IMG/VR virus record: IMGVR_UViG_3300028275_000013
Coordinates: 1 to 64,000 of that record
Reading direction: 5' to 3' (one strand)
Length of the DNA: 64,000 bases
DNA from: a virus
Positions 37,051 through 46,821 of the stretch are shown here, piece by piece. Within the stretch, counting starts at the first letter, position 1; the number at the start of each line of letters is the position of its first letter. Position numbers and translations under genes: made by a program. Under the pieces are notes generated by a model that had not been told where the DNA came from, made no database searches, and saw nothing but the letters and a program-made list of their open reading frames with translations.

Positions 37051-38052
37051 ATGTTTGAGTATTTTTATCACGAAATATTAAGAAGAACTGTAGTTTCCTT
37101 TGGGTCTCTTTTTAACAATATTTCTATCAAACACACAAATAACAATGATAACACGGTTAGTGTTATTAAAGTTCCTTTGGCATATGGACCAACACAGAAA
37201 TTTTTAGCAAGAATTGAGCAATCACCAGACCTCAATAAACCAATTCAAATAAGTTTACCTAGAATGTCATTTGAATTGGTTGGATTGTCATACGATTCAT
37301 CAAGAAAAGCGACAACTACTCAAACATTTTTAACAACTTCAGTAACCGATAAAACCCAACAAAAAAAGTCATATTTACCAGTTCCATATAATTTAGATTT
37401 TGAAGTTAGTATATTCACTAAGTTGAATGATGATATGCTTCAAATTATTGAGCAAATTTTACCATATTTTCAACCAGCTTATACGATGACAATTGACTTA
37501 GTAGAACAAATTGGGGAAAAAAGAGATATTCCCGTTGTATTGAATAGTATTTCAATGTCCGATGATTATGAGGGTGACTTTTCTACTAGAAGATCATTAA
37601 TTTATACTTTGAGATTTACTGCAAAAACATATCTTTTTGGTCCTATTTCTTCTGCTTCTTCGGATGTTATCAGAAGAGTTTCTATTGGACTTATTTCTGG
37701 AGATACTACAAAAACTCCAACAAGAGAAATTGTTTACAGTGTTGAACCTAGAGCAACTAAAAATTATACTGGCCAAATAACTACTAATTTATCTGTTGAT
37801 GTATCCGCAACAGATACATCAATTTCGGTTAATGACTCATCAAATATTAGTAGTAATACTTACATCTACATTGATGAGGAAGAAATGTTAGTGAAATCAA
37901 AAACTGGTAATGTTTTAACCGTTGTAAGAGGTGCTGATAAAACTGTTGCATCTGCTCATGTTTTAGGTTCTCCAGTTAAAAAGATAACAGATGCTGATGA
38001 CGCTCTAATACAAGTGGGAGATGATTTTGGATTTAGTGGTACAATATCATGA
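37051..38052 (+). CDS. gp15: gp15-like tail terminator / sheath stabiliser
   Basis: At 333 aa (T4 gp15 is 272 aa). The N-terminus MFEYFYHEILRRTVVSFGSL and the segments VPLAYGPTQKFLARIEQSPD and YDLDFEVSIFTKLNDDMLQI-like identify the tail terminator, which caps the tail tube and binds the neck. Residues ~249-313 form an added C-terminal module (DTSISVNDSSNISSNTYIYI, then LTVVRGADKTVASAHVLGSP), also present in other tail proteins of this window. The stop overlaps the gp16 start (ATGA). Confidence 0.9.
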   Translation: MFEYFYHEILRRTVVSFGSLFNNISIKHTNNNDNTVSVIKVPLAYGPTQKFLARIEQSPDLNKPIQISLPRMSFELVGLSYDSSRKATTTQTFLTTSVTDKTQQKKSYLPVPYNLDFEVSIFTKLNDDMLQIIEQILPYFQPAYTMTIDLVEQIGEKRDIPVVLNSISMSDDYEGDFSTRRSLIYTLRFTAKTYLFGPISSASSDVIRRVSIGLISGDTTKTPTREIVYSVEPRATKNYTGQITTNLSVDVSATDTSISVNDSSNISSNTYIYIDEEEMLVKSKTGNVLTVVRGADKTVASAHVLGSPVKKITDADDALIQVGDDFGFSGTIS

Positions 38053-38483
38053 AAATGACAAAAAAATTTAAAGACTTAAATGAAACTTTTAATGTTTCTA
38101 CTGAGATAGTAAAAAATCCAGAAGTAGTTGAAGAAAAAATAGAAACCATTAATAATGCAAATAACGACATAAAAAAAGATTATGAATACACTAGAGGTAA
38201 CTTGTATTCATTGATTGAGAAAGGTCAAGAAGCAATTAATGGTATTTTAGAATTAGCTCAAGAAAGTGAAATGCCTAGAGCATATGAAGTTGCGGGACAG
38301 TTAATTAAAAATGTTGCTGATGCAACAGACAAATTAATGGACTTGCAAAAGAAGATAAAAGATATTGAAGAAGACAAACCAAAAGGTCCAACTACAGTAA
38401 ATAATGCACTTTTTGTCGGTTCTACTGCAGAATTAGCAAAGTTATTAAAACAACAAAGTTCTGAAGGGTCTCTAGACCAATAA
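38049..38483 (+). CDS. gp16: gp16-like small terminase subunit
   Basis: At 144 aa (T4 gp16 is 164 aa). Mostly helical, with a central coiled-coil region (IEKGQEAINGILELAQESEM, then LIKNVADATDKLMDLQKKIK) that in this family makes the oligomeric ring that recognises DNA and regulates the gp17 motor. ATG 38049 overlaps the gp15 stop. It lies one gene before gp17, as in other cyanophages. Its stop codon is within the next late promoter. Confidence 0.85.
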   Translation: MKMTKKFKDLNETFNVSTEIVKNPEVVEEKIETINNANNDIKKDYEYTRGNLYSLIEKGQEAINGILELAQESEMPRAYEVAGQLIKNVADATDKLMDLQKKIKDIEEDKPKGPTTVNNALFVGSTAELAKLLKQQSSEGSLDQ

Positions 38484-38486
38484 ATA
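38479..38486 (+). promoter_or_regulatory. Late promoter before the 662-aa gene
   Basis: AATAAATA containing the gp16 stop codon TAA, 19 nt before the ATG at 38506. Confidence 0.65.
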
Positions 38487-38505
38487 GAAAAAATACTATC
38501 GGTCG

Positions 38506-40494
38506 ATGTCTAAATTTAAGTCCCATAAAACAGTTGAGCAAATTGCAAAGAAACATCGTCTTGATGTTTCTTTTATACAAAGACAACTTGATATGGGAGA
38601 ACCAATTGAGCATGAGCATACTAAAGACCACGATCTTGCCCGTGATATTGCTTTACAACATCTCGACGAAATTCCAGATTATTATACTCGTTTGAAAAAA
38701 ATGGAAGCAGATGCTAAAAAGCACCACAAAAAATTTAAAGATGTTACTGAAGAAGGTCTTCGCGATTGGTTTGGCAAATCCAAATCAAAGGATGGAAAAT
38801 CTGGATGGGTAAATGTTGTAACTGGTGGAACTTGTGCAAGCGATGAACCAGGTGAGGGAACACCAAAATGTGTTTCTTCATCAAAAAGAGCAAGTATGAC
38901 TAAAGCACAAAGACTTTCTGCAGCAAGAAGAAAAAAAGCAGCAGATCCAGGTCAGCAGCAAAAAACAGGAGCTGCAAAACCAACATATGTTTCTACAGAT
39001 AAACCAGAAAAATCTGTTAAAGAAGATTGGTCCGATAAATATAAAAAATCTATAGATTGTGACAACCCTAAAGGATTTTCTCAGAGAGCTCATTGTCAAG
39101 GAAGGAAGAAAAAAATGAATGAAGAATCTGATAAAAAAGGAAAAGGTAGTGGAAAAAAGGACGCTTGTTATCATAAAGTAAAATCTAGATATGATGTTTG
39201 GCCTAGTGCATATGCATCTGGAGCATTAGTAAAATGCCGTAAAGTTGGTGCTGCAAATTGGGGGACTAAATCAGAAGAAACTGCACATGAAGAAGAAAGA
39301 TATTGTCCTTTATGTGATAAAAGAGAAACAAGATCTGAATGTTCTTATGGCGAAAAAGCATGGGATAAGGTTTCTGTAAAAGATCAAGAATATTCAATGG
39401 CTAGATCTGAACTTAAAAATATTATTGATGCTGCTAAAAGACTTGAAAAGAAGGTAGGTAAAGGTGAAGGATCTTTAGAAGCATGGGTTCAATCAAAGAT
39501 TACCAAAGCAGCAGATTATATTGATACTGCAGCAGATTATGTTGCAAGTGGAGAAATGGAAGAATCTTTTGGATTTACCATTGATCCGTCATCACATAAA
39601 ACTGCAAGAAAAAGAGAAAAAATAAGGTCTTTAGCAAAAAGCGGTGTTGGAGGAGAAAAGGAAGTTGCTTCTAAAAAATTGGGTCCAACTCCAGAACTTC
39701 CAAAAATTAAAGAACAAACCTTAGTTGATAAAATTACAAATGAATTTGTGGTAGAAAAATGTTGGCCTGGTTATAAAAAGAAAGGTATGAAAACAATGTT
39801 TGGAAAGCGTTATCCAAACTGCGTAAAGGCGGAAGATGTAACCATAGAGGATGCTGAAGGGAATACTTTTGCGGAAGTTGTTGATTTAATTCAACCAGAA
39901 CCAATTAAAGGTTTTAAGACTCAAATAGAAATAGATGAAGCAACAAGACTTCAGGCGCAAACTGGCAATGTGATTGCAGTCACTCTTTCTTGGAGAGGTA
40001 AATATTATGCAATGAAGATGTTTTTCCCCCAGGTAAAAATTCCTTCAAGAAAAGAAATTAATAGCGAACTTCAAAAAGTTTATCCGGGATCAATGGTTGT
40101 TTACCATTCAGTTTCCGAGATTCAACCAGGACAACCATTAATTCAAGCATTTGGACCTCAGGGAGGCAGTGCAGCAAAACCAGGTCCAAGTAAAAATTAT
40201 GTAAAAACTATGGGAGAAGAAGTTGAAATTGATGAAGATTGGCAATCAGTAAATCGTAAAGATAAAACTGATGGTCTTAGTCAAAAAGCAGTAAATGCTT
40301 ATCGTCGTGAGAATCCAGGTTCAAAACTTCAAACTGCAGTAACTGAAAAAAATCCAACAGGAAAAAGAGCGCAGAGGAGAAAAAATTTTTGCAGTCGTAT
40401 GTCTGGAATGAAAAAAAGATTAACCTCAGCAGAAACCGCAAGGGATCCAGATTCAAGGATCAATAAAGCACTTCGTCGTTGGAATTGTAACTAA
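38506..40494 (+). CDS. Multidomain protein of unknown function between terminase subunits (662 aa)
   Basis: The N-terminal ~65 residues (EHEHTKDHDLARDIALQHLD, then EIPDYYTRLKKMEADAKKH) match DUF5661. Next come several Cys/Gly/Lys-rich segments common in marine phage proteins: SGWVNVVTGGTCASDEPG (~100), ACYHKVKSRYDVWPSAYASG (~222) and a CPLCDKRETRSEC zinc-ribbon-like pair (~266). They are followed by CWPGYKKKGMKTMFGKRYPN (~420), a W-G-Y-IPS-YPG domain (~486-545) also seen in the 106-aa internal protein at 46995, and a basic C-terminus ending RINKALRRWNC. The protein is very basic. It may be packaged in the head or assist packaging, given its place between gp16 and gp17, but no activity can be assigned. 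Confidence 0.75.
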   Translation: MSKFKSHKTVEQIAKKHRLDVSFIQRQLDMGEPIEHEHTKDHDLARDIALQHLDEIPDYYTRLKKMEADAKKHHKKFKDVTEEGLRDWFGKSKSKDGKSGWVNVVTGGTCASDEPGEGTPKCVSSSKRASMTKAQRLSAARRKKAADPGQQQKTGAAKPTYVSTDKPEKSVKEDWSDKYKKSIDCDNPKGFSQRAHCQGRKKKMNEESDKKGKGSGKKDACYHKVKSRYDVWPSAYASGALVKCRKVGAANWGTKSEETAHEEERYCPLCDKRETRSECSYGEKAWDKVSVKDQEYSMARSELKNIIDAAKRLEKKVGKGEGSLEAWVQSKITKAADYIDTAADYVASGEMEESFGFTIDPSSHKTARKREKIRSLAKSGVGGEKEVASKKLGPTPELPKIKEQTLVDKITNEFVVEKCWPGYKKKGMKTMFGKRYPNCVKAEDVTIEDAEGNTFAEVVDLIQPEPIKGFKTQIEIDEATRLQAQTGNVIAVTLSWRGKYYAMKMFFPQVKIPSRKEINSELQKVYPGSMVVYHSVSEIQPGQPLIQAFGPQGGSAAKPGPSKNYVKTMGEEVEIDEDWQSVNRKDKTDGLSQKAVNAYRRENPGSKLQTAVTEKNPTGKRAQRRKNFCSRMSGMKKRLTSAETARDPDSRINKALRRWNCN

Positions 40495-40509
40495 TAAGTA
40501 GAGTTTATT

Positions 40510-42156
40510 ATGTCAAATGATGTTTATCTTGGTAATCCGCTTCTAAAAAAAGCAAATACGCCAATTGAATTTACCCAAGAACAAATTCTTGAATTTGTTA
40601 AGTGTAAGGATGACCCAGTTTATTTTGCAAATAATTATGTAAAAATTGTGACCTTGGATCATGGTTTACAAACTTTTAAACCATATCACTTCCAAGAGAA
40701 ATTAATTAATAATTTCCATAACCACAGATTTAATATCTGTAAGATGCCTAGGCAAACAGGTAAGTCAACTACCGTAGTGTCTTTCCTGCTCCACTATGCG
40801 GTGTTTAACGACAATGTTAACATAGGTATCCTTGCAAACAAAGCAGCGACTGCCAGGGAGCTCCTAGATAGGTTACAGACCGCTTATGAAAACTTACCCA
40901 AGTGGATGCAGCAAGGAATTATATCTTGGAATAAAGGTTCTCTAGAACTTGAGAATGGTTCCAAGATTTTAGCAGCATCTACATCAGCTTCTGCTGTTCG
41001 AGGAATGTCATTTAACATTCTATTCTTGGACGAATTTGCGTTCGTTCCAAATCATATTGCAGACTCATTCTTTGCCTCGGTATATCCAACAATTACTTCT
41101 GGTAAACAAACTAAAGTTATTATAGTTTCTACTCCACATGGTATGAATCATTTCTACCGAATGTGGCACGATGCAGAGAAAGGTAAAAATGAATATGTTT
41201 TCACTGATGTTCATTGGTCGGAAGTTCCAGGTAGAGACGAAGCATGGAAAGCCCAGACTATTGCAAATACAAGTGAACAACAATTCAAAGTTGAGTTTGA
41301 ATGTGAATTTTTAGGGTCTGTTGATACTCTTATTGCACCAAGCAAACTGAGATCTTTAGTTTATGATCATCCCAAAACACGTAGTGCTGGGTTGGATGTT
41401 TATGTTGATCCAGAAGAAAATCATGATTATTTAATTACTGTTGATGTTGCTAGAGGTGTTGGAAATGATTATTCTGCCTTCACCGTAGTTGATATAACAC
41501 AATTTCCACATAAAGTTGTTGCAAAATATAGAAACAATGAAATAAAACCAATGCTCTTCCCAAGCATCATTCAGGAAACAGCAGTGGCATATAATAGTGC
41601 ATATATTTTATGTGAAGTAAATGATGTTGGAGATCAAGTTGCAAGTATTCTTCAATACGATTTAGAATATAATAATTTGCTTATGTGCTCTATGAGAGGT
41701 AGAGCGGGTCAAATTGTAGGGCAAGGTTTTTCTGGAAAGAAAACTCAACTAGGCGTTAAGATGTCTAAAACTGTAAAAAAAGTTGGATGTCTTAATTTAA
41801 AGACTATGATTGAAGAAAATAAATTATATTTAAATGACTATGAAATAATTAGTGAGCTAACCACTTTTATTCAAAAACATAATTCATTTGAAGCAGAAGA
41901 AGGATGCAATGATGACCTTGCAATGTGTTTGGTCATTTATGCCTGGTTGGTTGCTCAAGACTATTTTAAAGAACTTACGGATCAAGATGTAAGAAAAAGA
42001 CTATATGAAGAACAAAAAAATCAAATTGAACAGGATATGTCGCCTTTTGGGTTTATATCTGATGGTCTAGATAATGAAAGTTTTGTTGACTCGGATGGCG
42101 ATCGATGGTTCGTAGATGAATATGGGGATAGATCTTACATGTGGGAGTATATGTAA
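40510..42156 (+). CDS. gp17: gp17-like large terminase (packaging ATPase and nuclease)
   Basis: At 548 aa (T4 gp17 is 610 aa). N-terminal ATPase: Walker A PRQTGKST (residues ~80-87) and Walker B with catalytic Glu in NILFLDEFAFV (D174/E175). C-terminal RNase H-like nuclease: acidic residues in TVDVARGVGNDYSAF (~D311), CEVNDVG (~E373) and CNDDLAM (~D467). It cuts concatemeric DNA and pumps it into the prohead through the portal gp20 with gp16 as regulator. The promoter cluster and order (16-x-17-18-19-20) are canonical. Its N-terminal third appears higher in GC than the adjoining tail genes. Confidence 0.96.
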   Translation: MSNDVYLGNPLLKKANTPIEFTQEQILEFVKCKDDPVYFANNYVKIVTLDHGLQTFKPYHFQEKLINNFHNHRFNICKMPRQTGKSTTVVSFLLHYAVFNDNVNIGILANKAATARELLDRLQTAYENLPKWMQQGIISWNKGSLELENGSKILAASTSASAVRGMSFNILFLDEFAFVPNHIADSFFASVYPTITSGKQTKVIIVSTPHGMNHFYRMWHDAEKGKNEYVFTDVHWSEVPGRDEAWKAQTIANTSEQQFKVEFECEFLGSVDTLIAPSKLRSLVYDHPKTRSAGLDVYVDPEENHDYLITVDVARGVGNDYSAFTVVDITQFPHKVVAKYRNNEIKPMLFPSIIQETAVAYNSAYILCEVNDVGDQVASILQYDLEYNNLLMCSMRGRAGQIVGQGFSGKKTQLGVKMSKTVKKVGCLNLKTMIEENKLYLNDYEIISELTTFIQKHNSFEAEEGCNDDLAMCLVIYAWLVAQDYFKELTDQDVRKRLYEEQKNQIEQDMSPFGFISDGLDNESFVDSDGDRWFVDEYGDRSYMWEYM

Positions 42157-42167
42157 ATCAATTTTTT

Positions 42168-42175
42168 AATAAATA
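42168..42175 (+). promoter_or_regulatory. Late promoter before gp18
   Basis: AATAAATA, 11 nt after the gp17 stop and 33 nt before the gp18 ATG. Confidence 0.7.
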
Positions 42176-42208
42176 TTTTTTAGATAAACTGAGATTACGG
42201 AGAAAAAC

Positions 42209-44392
42209 ATGGCGACTCCTCAATTGTCTCCCGGTGTAATTACTAGGGAAGTTGATTTAACAGTCGGGAGAGCTGAAAATGTATTAGATAATATTGGTGC
42301 AATTGCTGGACCCTTTGCAATCGGACCAGTTGAGCAAGCAATTGATATTAATACCGAACAGGAGTTAATTAGTACTTTCGGCAAACCAATTTCAACTGAT
42401 GCTCAATATGAATATTGGATGAGTGCTTCATCTTATCTTTCATACGGTGGTATCTTGAAAGTTGTGAGAACAGATGGTGCTACTTTAAATAATGCAAATG
42501 CTGGAGTTGGCGCAGCTTCTACTTCTTCGGCAAAGATTAAAAATTATGAAGATTATAATGCTAACTGGGCAACAGCAACAAATTTCACATTTTCCGCAAA
42601 AAACCCAGGATCATGGGGAAACAAATTAAAAGTTTGTTTAATTGACGATCTAGCAGATCAGAGAATTACCATTGCATCAACTAATCCAGGTTCAATTGGA
42701 GCAATTGTTGGATATGGTATAACAACCCCAATTAGCAATGCAGTTCTTGCTGGAGCAGGTTCAACATCCGTATTTAATGGTTACTTAAAAGGTATTATTA
42801 CTGGAGTAACTACTGATGCAACAAATGGTAACAGTAGTATAGATGTAAAGATTCTATCCAGAGTATCCGCCGCTAATACGGAGACTGCAACAACATATGC
42901 TCAAGGAAGTGAAATAGATTCTTTCCAAGCATCAGACACTCTCACTTTTGTCAATAATTCAGGTTCCACTGCTGGTACATCTACAGTTGCTACTGCATTA
43001 GATTGGTATGATCAGCAAACTCTTGGTTTAACAAACTCTATAATTTACTGGAAGTCCATAGCTCCAAAGCCAATTTCAAATAATTATTCAATTCAGAGAA
43101 ATGGTAAGAATGATGCGATGCATATCGCAATCGTTGATGATACTGGCGCAATTACTGGAGTTCAGGGAAATGTTCTTGAAAAGCATTTAAGTCTTTCAAA
43201 AGCGGCAGATTCGGTATCTTCCGTAAACTCCCCCCAGAAAATTTGGTATAAAAATTTCTTATCAAATTTCTCATCCTACATTTATGCTGGATATAATCCA
43301 TCTAATGGTGCGGATTCTTATCATGGAACCTCTCCAAAAGCAACTGGATTCTCTTCGGGTTACACCCCATATACAACATCACAAGGTCTTTGGGGACAAG
43401 ATGCACAAAACATAGTTTATAGTGCAATTGGAAATGTAACCTACACTCTTGTTGGTGGTGTTGATTATTCTTCTACTGGTGGTATGCAAGCGACTTTATC
43501 AAATATTTCTACTGCATATGATCTTTTTGCCAACAAAGATGATGTTCAGGTTGATTTTCTGATCAACGGTCCTGGACTTACAAATGAATCCGAGTCTCAA
43601 GCAAAAGCTAATAAGTTAATATCAATTGCTGAAGGTAGAAAAGATTGTATTGCTGTAATTTCTCCTCACAGAGATGGCGTAGTTAATTTATCAAATACTA
43701 CTACACAAACAACAAACATAGTTAGATTCTTCAGCGCACTTTCCTCTTCATCTTATGCAGTATTTGATAGTGGATATAAGTACACTTATGATAGGTTTAA
43801 TAACCTTTTCCGATATGTACCATGCAATGCAGACATTGCTGGTCTAATGATGAGAACGAATATCAATTCCTTCCCATGGTATTCACCAGCTGGTCAGCAA
43901 AGAGGTGTATTAAATAATGCAATTAAACTTGCATATAATCCAAATAAACCACAAAGAGATCTGCTTTACACTTCCAGAGTTAACTCAATTATCAGTCAAC
44001 CTGGTATCGGCATTTACCTCTTTGGCGATAAAACTGCTCTAGCATATGCCTCAGCATTTGATAGAATTAATGTTAGAAGATTGTTCCTAACCATTGAACA
44101 ATCTCTAGAAAAAGCTTCTCAAGCACAACTATTTGAAATCAACGATCAAGTTACAAGGGCAAACTTTGTAAATATTGTTGAACCATATCTTCGCGATGTA
44201 CAAGCAAAGAGAGGTATTTACGACTTCTTAGTGATTTGCGACGAAACAAACAACACTCCAGATGTCATTGACAACAATGAGTTTAGGGCAGACATCTTCC
44301 TCAAACCATCAAAATCAATTAACTATGTTACTCTAACATTTGTAGCGACGCGCACAGGCGTAAGTTTTGAAGAAGTTGCTGGTAGAGTTTAA
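42209..44392 (+). CDS. gp18: gp18-like contractile tail sheath
   Basis: At 727 aa (T4 gp18 is 659 aa). The N-terminus (QLSPGVITREVDLTVGRAEN) and the conserved C-terminal core (VNSIISQPGIGIYLFGDKTA, then FDRINVRRLFLTIEQSLEKA and FVNIVEPYLRDVQAKRGIYD) are the family signature. The middle is the variable protruding domain. Sheath subunits stack in hexameric rings around the gp19 tube and contract on infection. A GGAG ribosome site lies 8 nt upstream. gp19 follows after 34 nt. Confidence 0.96.
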   Translation: MATPQLSPGVITREVDLTVGRAENVLDNIGAIAGPFAIGPVEQAIDINTEQELISTFGKPISTDAQYEYWMSASSYLSYGGILKVVRTDGATLNNANAGVGAASTSSAKIKNYEDYNANWATATNFTFSAKNPGSWGNKLKVCLIDDLADQRITIASTNPGSIGAIVGYGITTPISNAVLAGAGSTSVFNGYLKGIITGVTTDATNGNSSIDVKILSRVSAANTETATTYAQGSEIDSFQASDTLTFVNNSGSTAGTSTVATALDWYDQQTLGLTNSIIYWKSIAPKPISNNYSIQRNGKNDAMHIAIVDDTGAITGVQGNVLEKHLSLSKAADSVSSVNSPQKIWYKNFLSNFSSYIYAGYNPSNGADSYHGTSPKATGFSSGYTPYTTSQGLWGQDAQNIVYSAIGNVTYTLVGGVDYSSTGGMQATLSNISTAYDLFANKDDVQVDFLINGPGLTNESESQAKANKLISIAEGRKDCIAVISPHRDGVVNLSNTTTQTTNIVRFFSALSSSSYAVFDSGYKYTYDRFNNLFRYVPCNADIAGLMMRTNINSFPWYSPAGQQRGVLNNAIKLAYNPNKPQRDLLYTSRVNSIISQPGIGIYLFGDKTALAYASAFDRINVRRLFLTIEQSLEKASQAQLFEINDQVTRANFVNIVEPYLRDVQAKRGIYDFLVICDETNNTPDVIDNNEFRADIFLKPSKSINYVTLTFVATRTGVSFEEVAGRV

Positions 44393-44426
44393 TTAATTTA
44401 AATTAATCAAAAGGAGGAACTAAAAA

Positions 44427-45077
44427 ATGTCTACTCTCAGAACAATCACAGGTTTTAAAGAAAGACTTGCTGGAGGTGGCGCAAGACCTAATCTATTTGA
44501 AGTTGAAATACCATCTTTCCCAGCTCCATTAACAAATTTTTGGAAAACTGGTAGTAGCAATCAAATAGAAACATTTAAGTTTCTATGTAAAGCAGCTGCT
44601 CTTCCTGCTTCAAATATTGCTTCAATTGATGTACCTTTTAGAGGTAGAATTTTGAAAGTTGCGGGTGATAGAACCTTCGATGTTTGGACAGTCACTATCA
44701 TCAATGATGAAGATTTCCAATTAAGAAGTGCTTTTGAATTGTGGATGAATAATATCAGCAAACTTGATAATAATAGCGGTGCTACTAATCCAAGTTCCTA
44801 TATGACCGATGCCTTTGTACACCAACTTGGCAGAGGATATGATAAGGGAAGATTTTCTACCACAAATAATGGTGGTGCTGCACAACCTTCTGTTGATGTT
44901 ACTCCATTAAGAACTTACAAATTTGATGGAATTTTCCCAACTGCAATTTCTGCAATTGATCTTTCATATGATTCTTCAGATGCAATTGAAGAATATACTG
45001 TAGAGTTCCAAGTTCAATACTGGAGTGCAGGAAAAGGTCCAGCTAGAAATGATGCAACTGGTGTTCAAATTAGCTGA
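44427..45077 (+). CDS. gp19: gp19-like tail tube
   Basis: At 216 aa (T4 gp19 is 163 aa). Pattern typical of tube proteins: RPNLFEVEIPSFPAP, KFLCKAAALPASNIASIDVP, GRILKVAGDRTFDVWTVTII and the C-terminal IDLSYDSSDAIEEYTVEFQV. It forms the inner conduit for DNA, enclosed by gp18. AAGGAGG at 44411-44417 is one of the strongest ribosome sites in the window, fitting a very abundant protein. No late motif lies directly before it, so it is probably read from the gp18 promoter. Confidence 0.95.
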   Translation: MSTLRTITGFKERLAGGGARPNLFEVEIPSFPAPLTNFWKTGSSNQIETFKFLCKAAALPASNIASIDVPFRGRILKVAGDRTFDVWTVTIINDEDFQLRSAFELWMNNISKLDNNSGATNPSSYMTDAFVHQLGRGYDKGRFSTTNNGGAAQPSVDVTPLRTYKFDGIFPTAISAIDLSYDSSDAIEEYTVEFQVQYWSAGKGPARNDATGVQIS

Positions 45078-45083
45078 TAAATA
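45076..45083 (+). promoter_or_regulatory. Late promoter before gp20
   Basis: GATAAATA overlapping the gp19 stop codon TGA, 24 nt before the gp20 ATG. Confidence 0.7.
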
Positions 45084-45107
45084 GTCAGAAACCAATTTCA
45101 ATAAATC

Positions 45108-46802
45108 ATGTCAAAATTATTTGGATTCTCTATTGAGGATAATGAACCACTATCTCCAAGTACGGTCTCTCCCGTTCCTCCAAATAATGAGGATGGGTCA
45201 GACCACTACTTGAGTAGTGGTTTTTTTGGTTCATATGTAGATATTGAAGGTGTTTATAGAACTGAATTTGATTTAATTAAAAGATATCGTGAAATGGCAC
45301 TTCATCCAGAGTGTGATAGTGCCATTGAAGATATTGTAAATGAAGCCATAGTGTCGGATACAAATGACAGTCCAGTAGAAATTGAACTTTCAAATCTGAA
45401 CGCTAGTGATGGTATTAAGAATAAAATACGACAAGAATTCAAACATATTTTATCACTTTTAGATTTTGATAAAAAATCTCACGAAATTTATAGGAATTGG
45501 TATATTGATGGAAGGTTATTTTATCACAAAGTAATTGATCTAAAGAATCCACAAGAAGGAATTCAAGAACTTCGTTACATAGACGCAATTAAAATGCGTT
45601 ATGTGAGACAACATAAAAAGAATGAGAAAGATAACAACAGATATAGACTGTCTAATATAAATGCTGATAATCCAATGGATTATGAGTTTCCTGAAATTGA
45701 GGAATATTTCATCTATAATCCAAAGATGACATATCCAACCACAAATCCATCTTCTTTAGGTGGAAATACTGGAATTAAAATGTCAAAGGATTCTATCACA
45801 TATTGCACCTCAGGTCTTGTAGATAGGAATAAGGGATCAACACTTTCATATCTTCATAAAGCAATCAAGTCCCTCAATCAACTGCGAATGATTGAAGACT
45901 CACTGGTAATTTATCGTCTGTCTCGTGCGCCAGAAAGAAGAATTTTTTATATTGATGTAGGTAATCTACCAAAGGTTAAGGCGGAACAATATCTTCGTGA
46001 TGTTATGATGCGTTATCGCAATAAACTGGTATATGATGCAAGCACCGGAGAAATTCGCGATGATAAAAAATTCATGGCAATGCTTGAGGACTTCTGGCTC
46101 CCAAGAAGAGAAGGTGGTAGAGGAACTGAAATCTCTACACTTCCTGGTGGTCAAAACCTTGGAGAGATTACAGATATTGAATATTTTAAGAAGAAACTTT
46201 ATCGTTCACTAAATGTCCCACCATCAAGAATGGATGGAGAAGGTGGATTTAATCTTGGTCGGTCATCAGAAATTCTGAGAGATGAAGTTAAGTTTAGCAA
46301 GTTTGTTGCTCGTTTGAGAAAAAGATTCTCATACATGTTCCATGATATGTTGAGAACGCAATTGATTCTCAAAAATATTATCACTCCAGAAGACTGGGAA
46401 ATTATGAGTGAGCATATTCAATATGACTTCTTATATGATAATCACTTTGCTGAACTCAAGGATGCTGAGTTACTCAATGAAAGATTGAATATGGTTCAGA
46501 TTGCAGAACCTTATGTTGGAAAGTATTTTTCTCAAGATTATTTGAGAAGAAAGATTCTTCGTCAAACTGATGAAGAAATTCTTGAGCAGGATAAAATTAT
46601 GAAAAAAGAAATTAAAGATGGTATTATTCCAGATCCAAATGCACCAATAGATCCAATGACAGGTATGCCATTAGAACCTGGACAACAACCTGCAGGAATG
46701 AATTTGGGACAACCAGTGATGGAACCAAATTTAGATGCTCAAGGTGCTGCCACCGAAGCAAGTGGTAAAATTGCAGAAATGCCTAAGGGTGGAGAAATTT
46801 AA
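45108..46802 (+). CDS. gp20: gp20-like portal vertex protein
   Basis: At 564 aa (T4 gp20 is 524 aa). Signatures include DLIKRYREMALHPECDSAIE near the N-terminus, RLSRAPERRIFYIDVGNLPK, FWLPRREGGRGTEISTLPGG and VPPSRMDGEGGFNLGRSSEI, as in cyanophage portals. The dodecamer initiates head assembly, anchors the terminase motor and joins the neck. The C-terminal ~60 residues are Pro/Gln/Met rich (PLEPGQQPAGMN), low-complexity and probably disordered. The stop overlaps the next late promoter. Confidence 0.96.
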   Translation: MSKLFGFSIEDNEPLSPSTVSPVPPNNEDGSDHYLSSGFFGSYVDIEGVYRTEFDLIKRYREMALHPECDSAIEDIVNEAIVSDTNDSPVEIELSNLNASDGIKNKIRQEFKHILSLLDFDKKSHEIYRNWYIDGRLFYHKVIDLKNPQEGIQELRYIDAIKMRYVRQHKKNEKDNNRYRLSNINADNPMDYEFPEIEEYFIYNPKMTYPTTNPSSLGGNTGIKMSKDSITYCTSGLVDRNKGSTLSYLHKAIKSLNQLRMIEDSLVIYRLSRAPERRIFYIDVGNLPKVKAEQYLRDVMMRYRNKLVYDASTGEIRDDKKFMAMLEDFWLPRREGGRGTEISTLPGGQNLGEITDIEYFKKKLYRSLNVPPSRMDGEGGFNLGRSSEILRDEVKFSKFVARLRKRFSYMFHDMLRTQLILKNIITPEDWEIMSEHIQYDFLYDNHFAELKDAELLNERLNMVQIAEPYVGKYFSQDYLRRKILRQTDEEILEQDKIMKKEIKDGIIPDPNAPIDPMTGMPLEPGQQPAGMNLGQPVMEPNLDAQGAATEASGKIAEMPKGGEI

Positions 46803-46808
46803 TAAATA
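46801..46808 (+). promoter_or_regulatory. Late promoter for the prohead-core genes
   Basis: AATAAATA overlapping the gp20 stop TAA (46800-46802), 13 nt before the ATG at 46822. The tight spacing would give a very short leader. Confidence 0.55.
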
Positions 46809-46821
46809 CTAGAGATTACTT

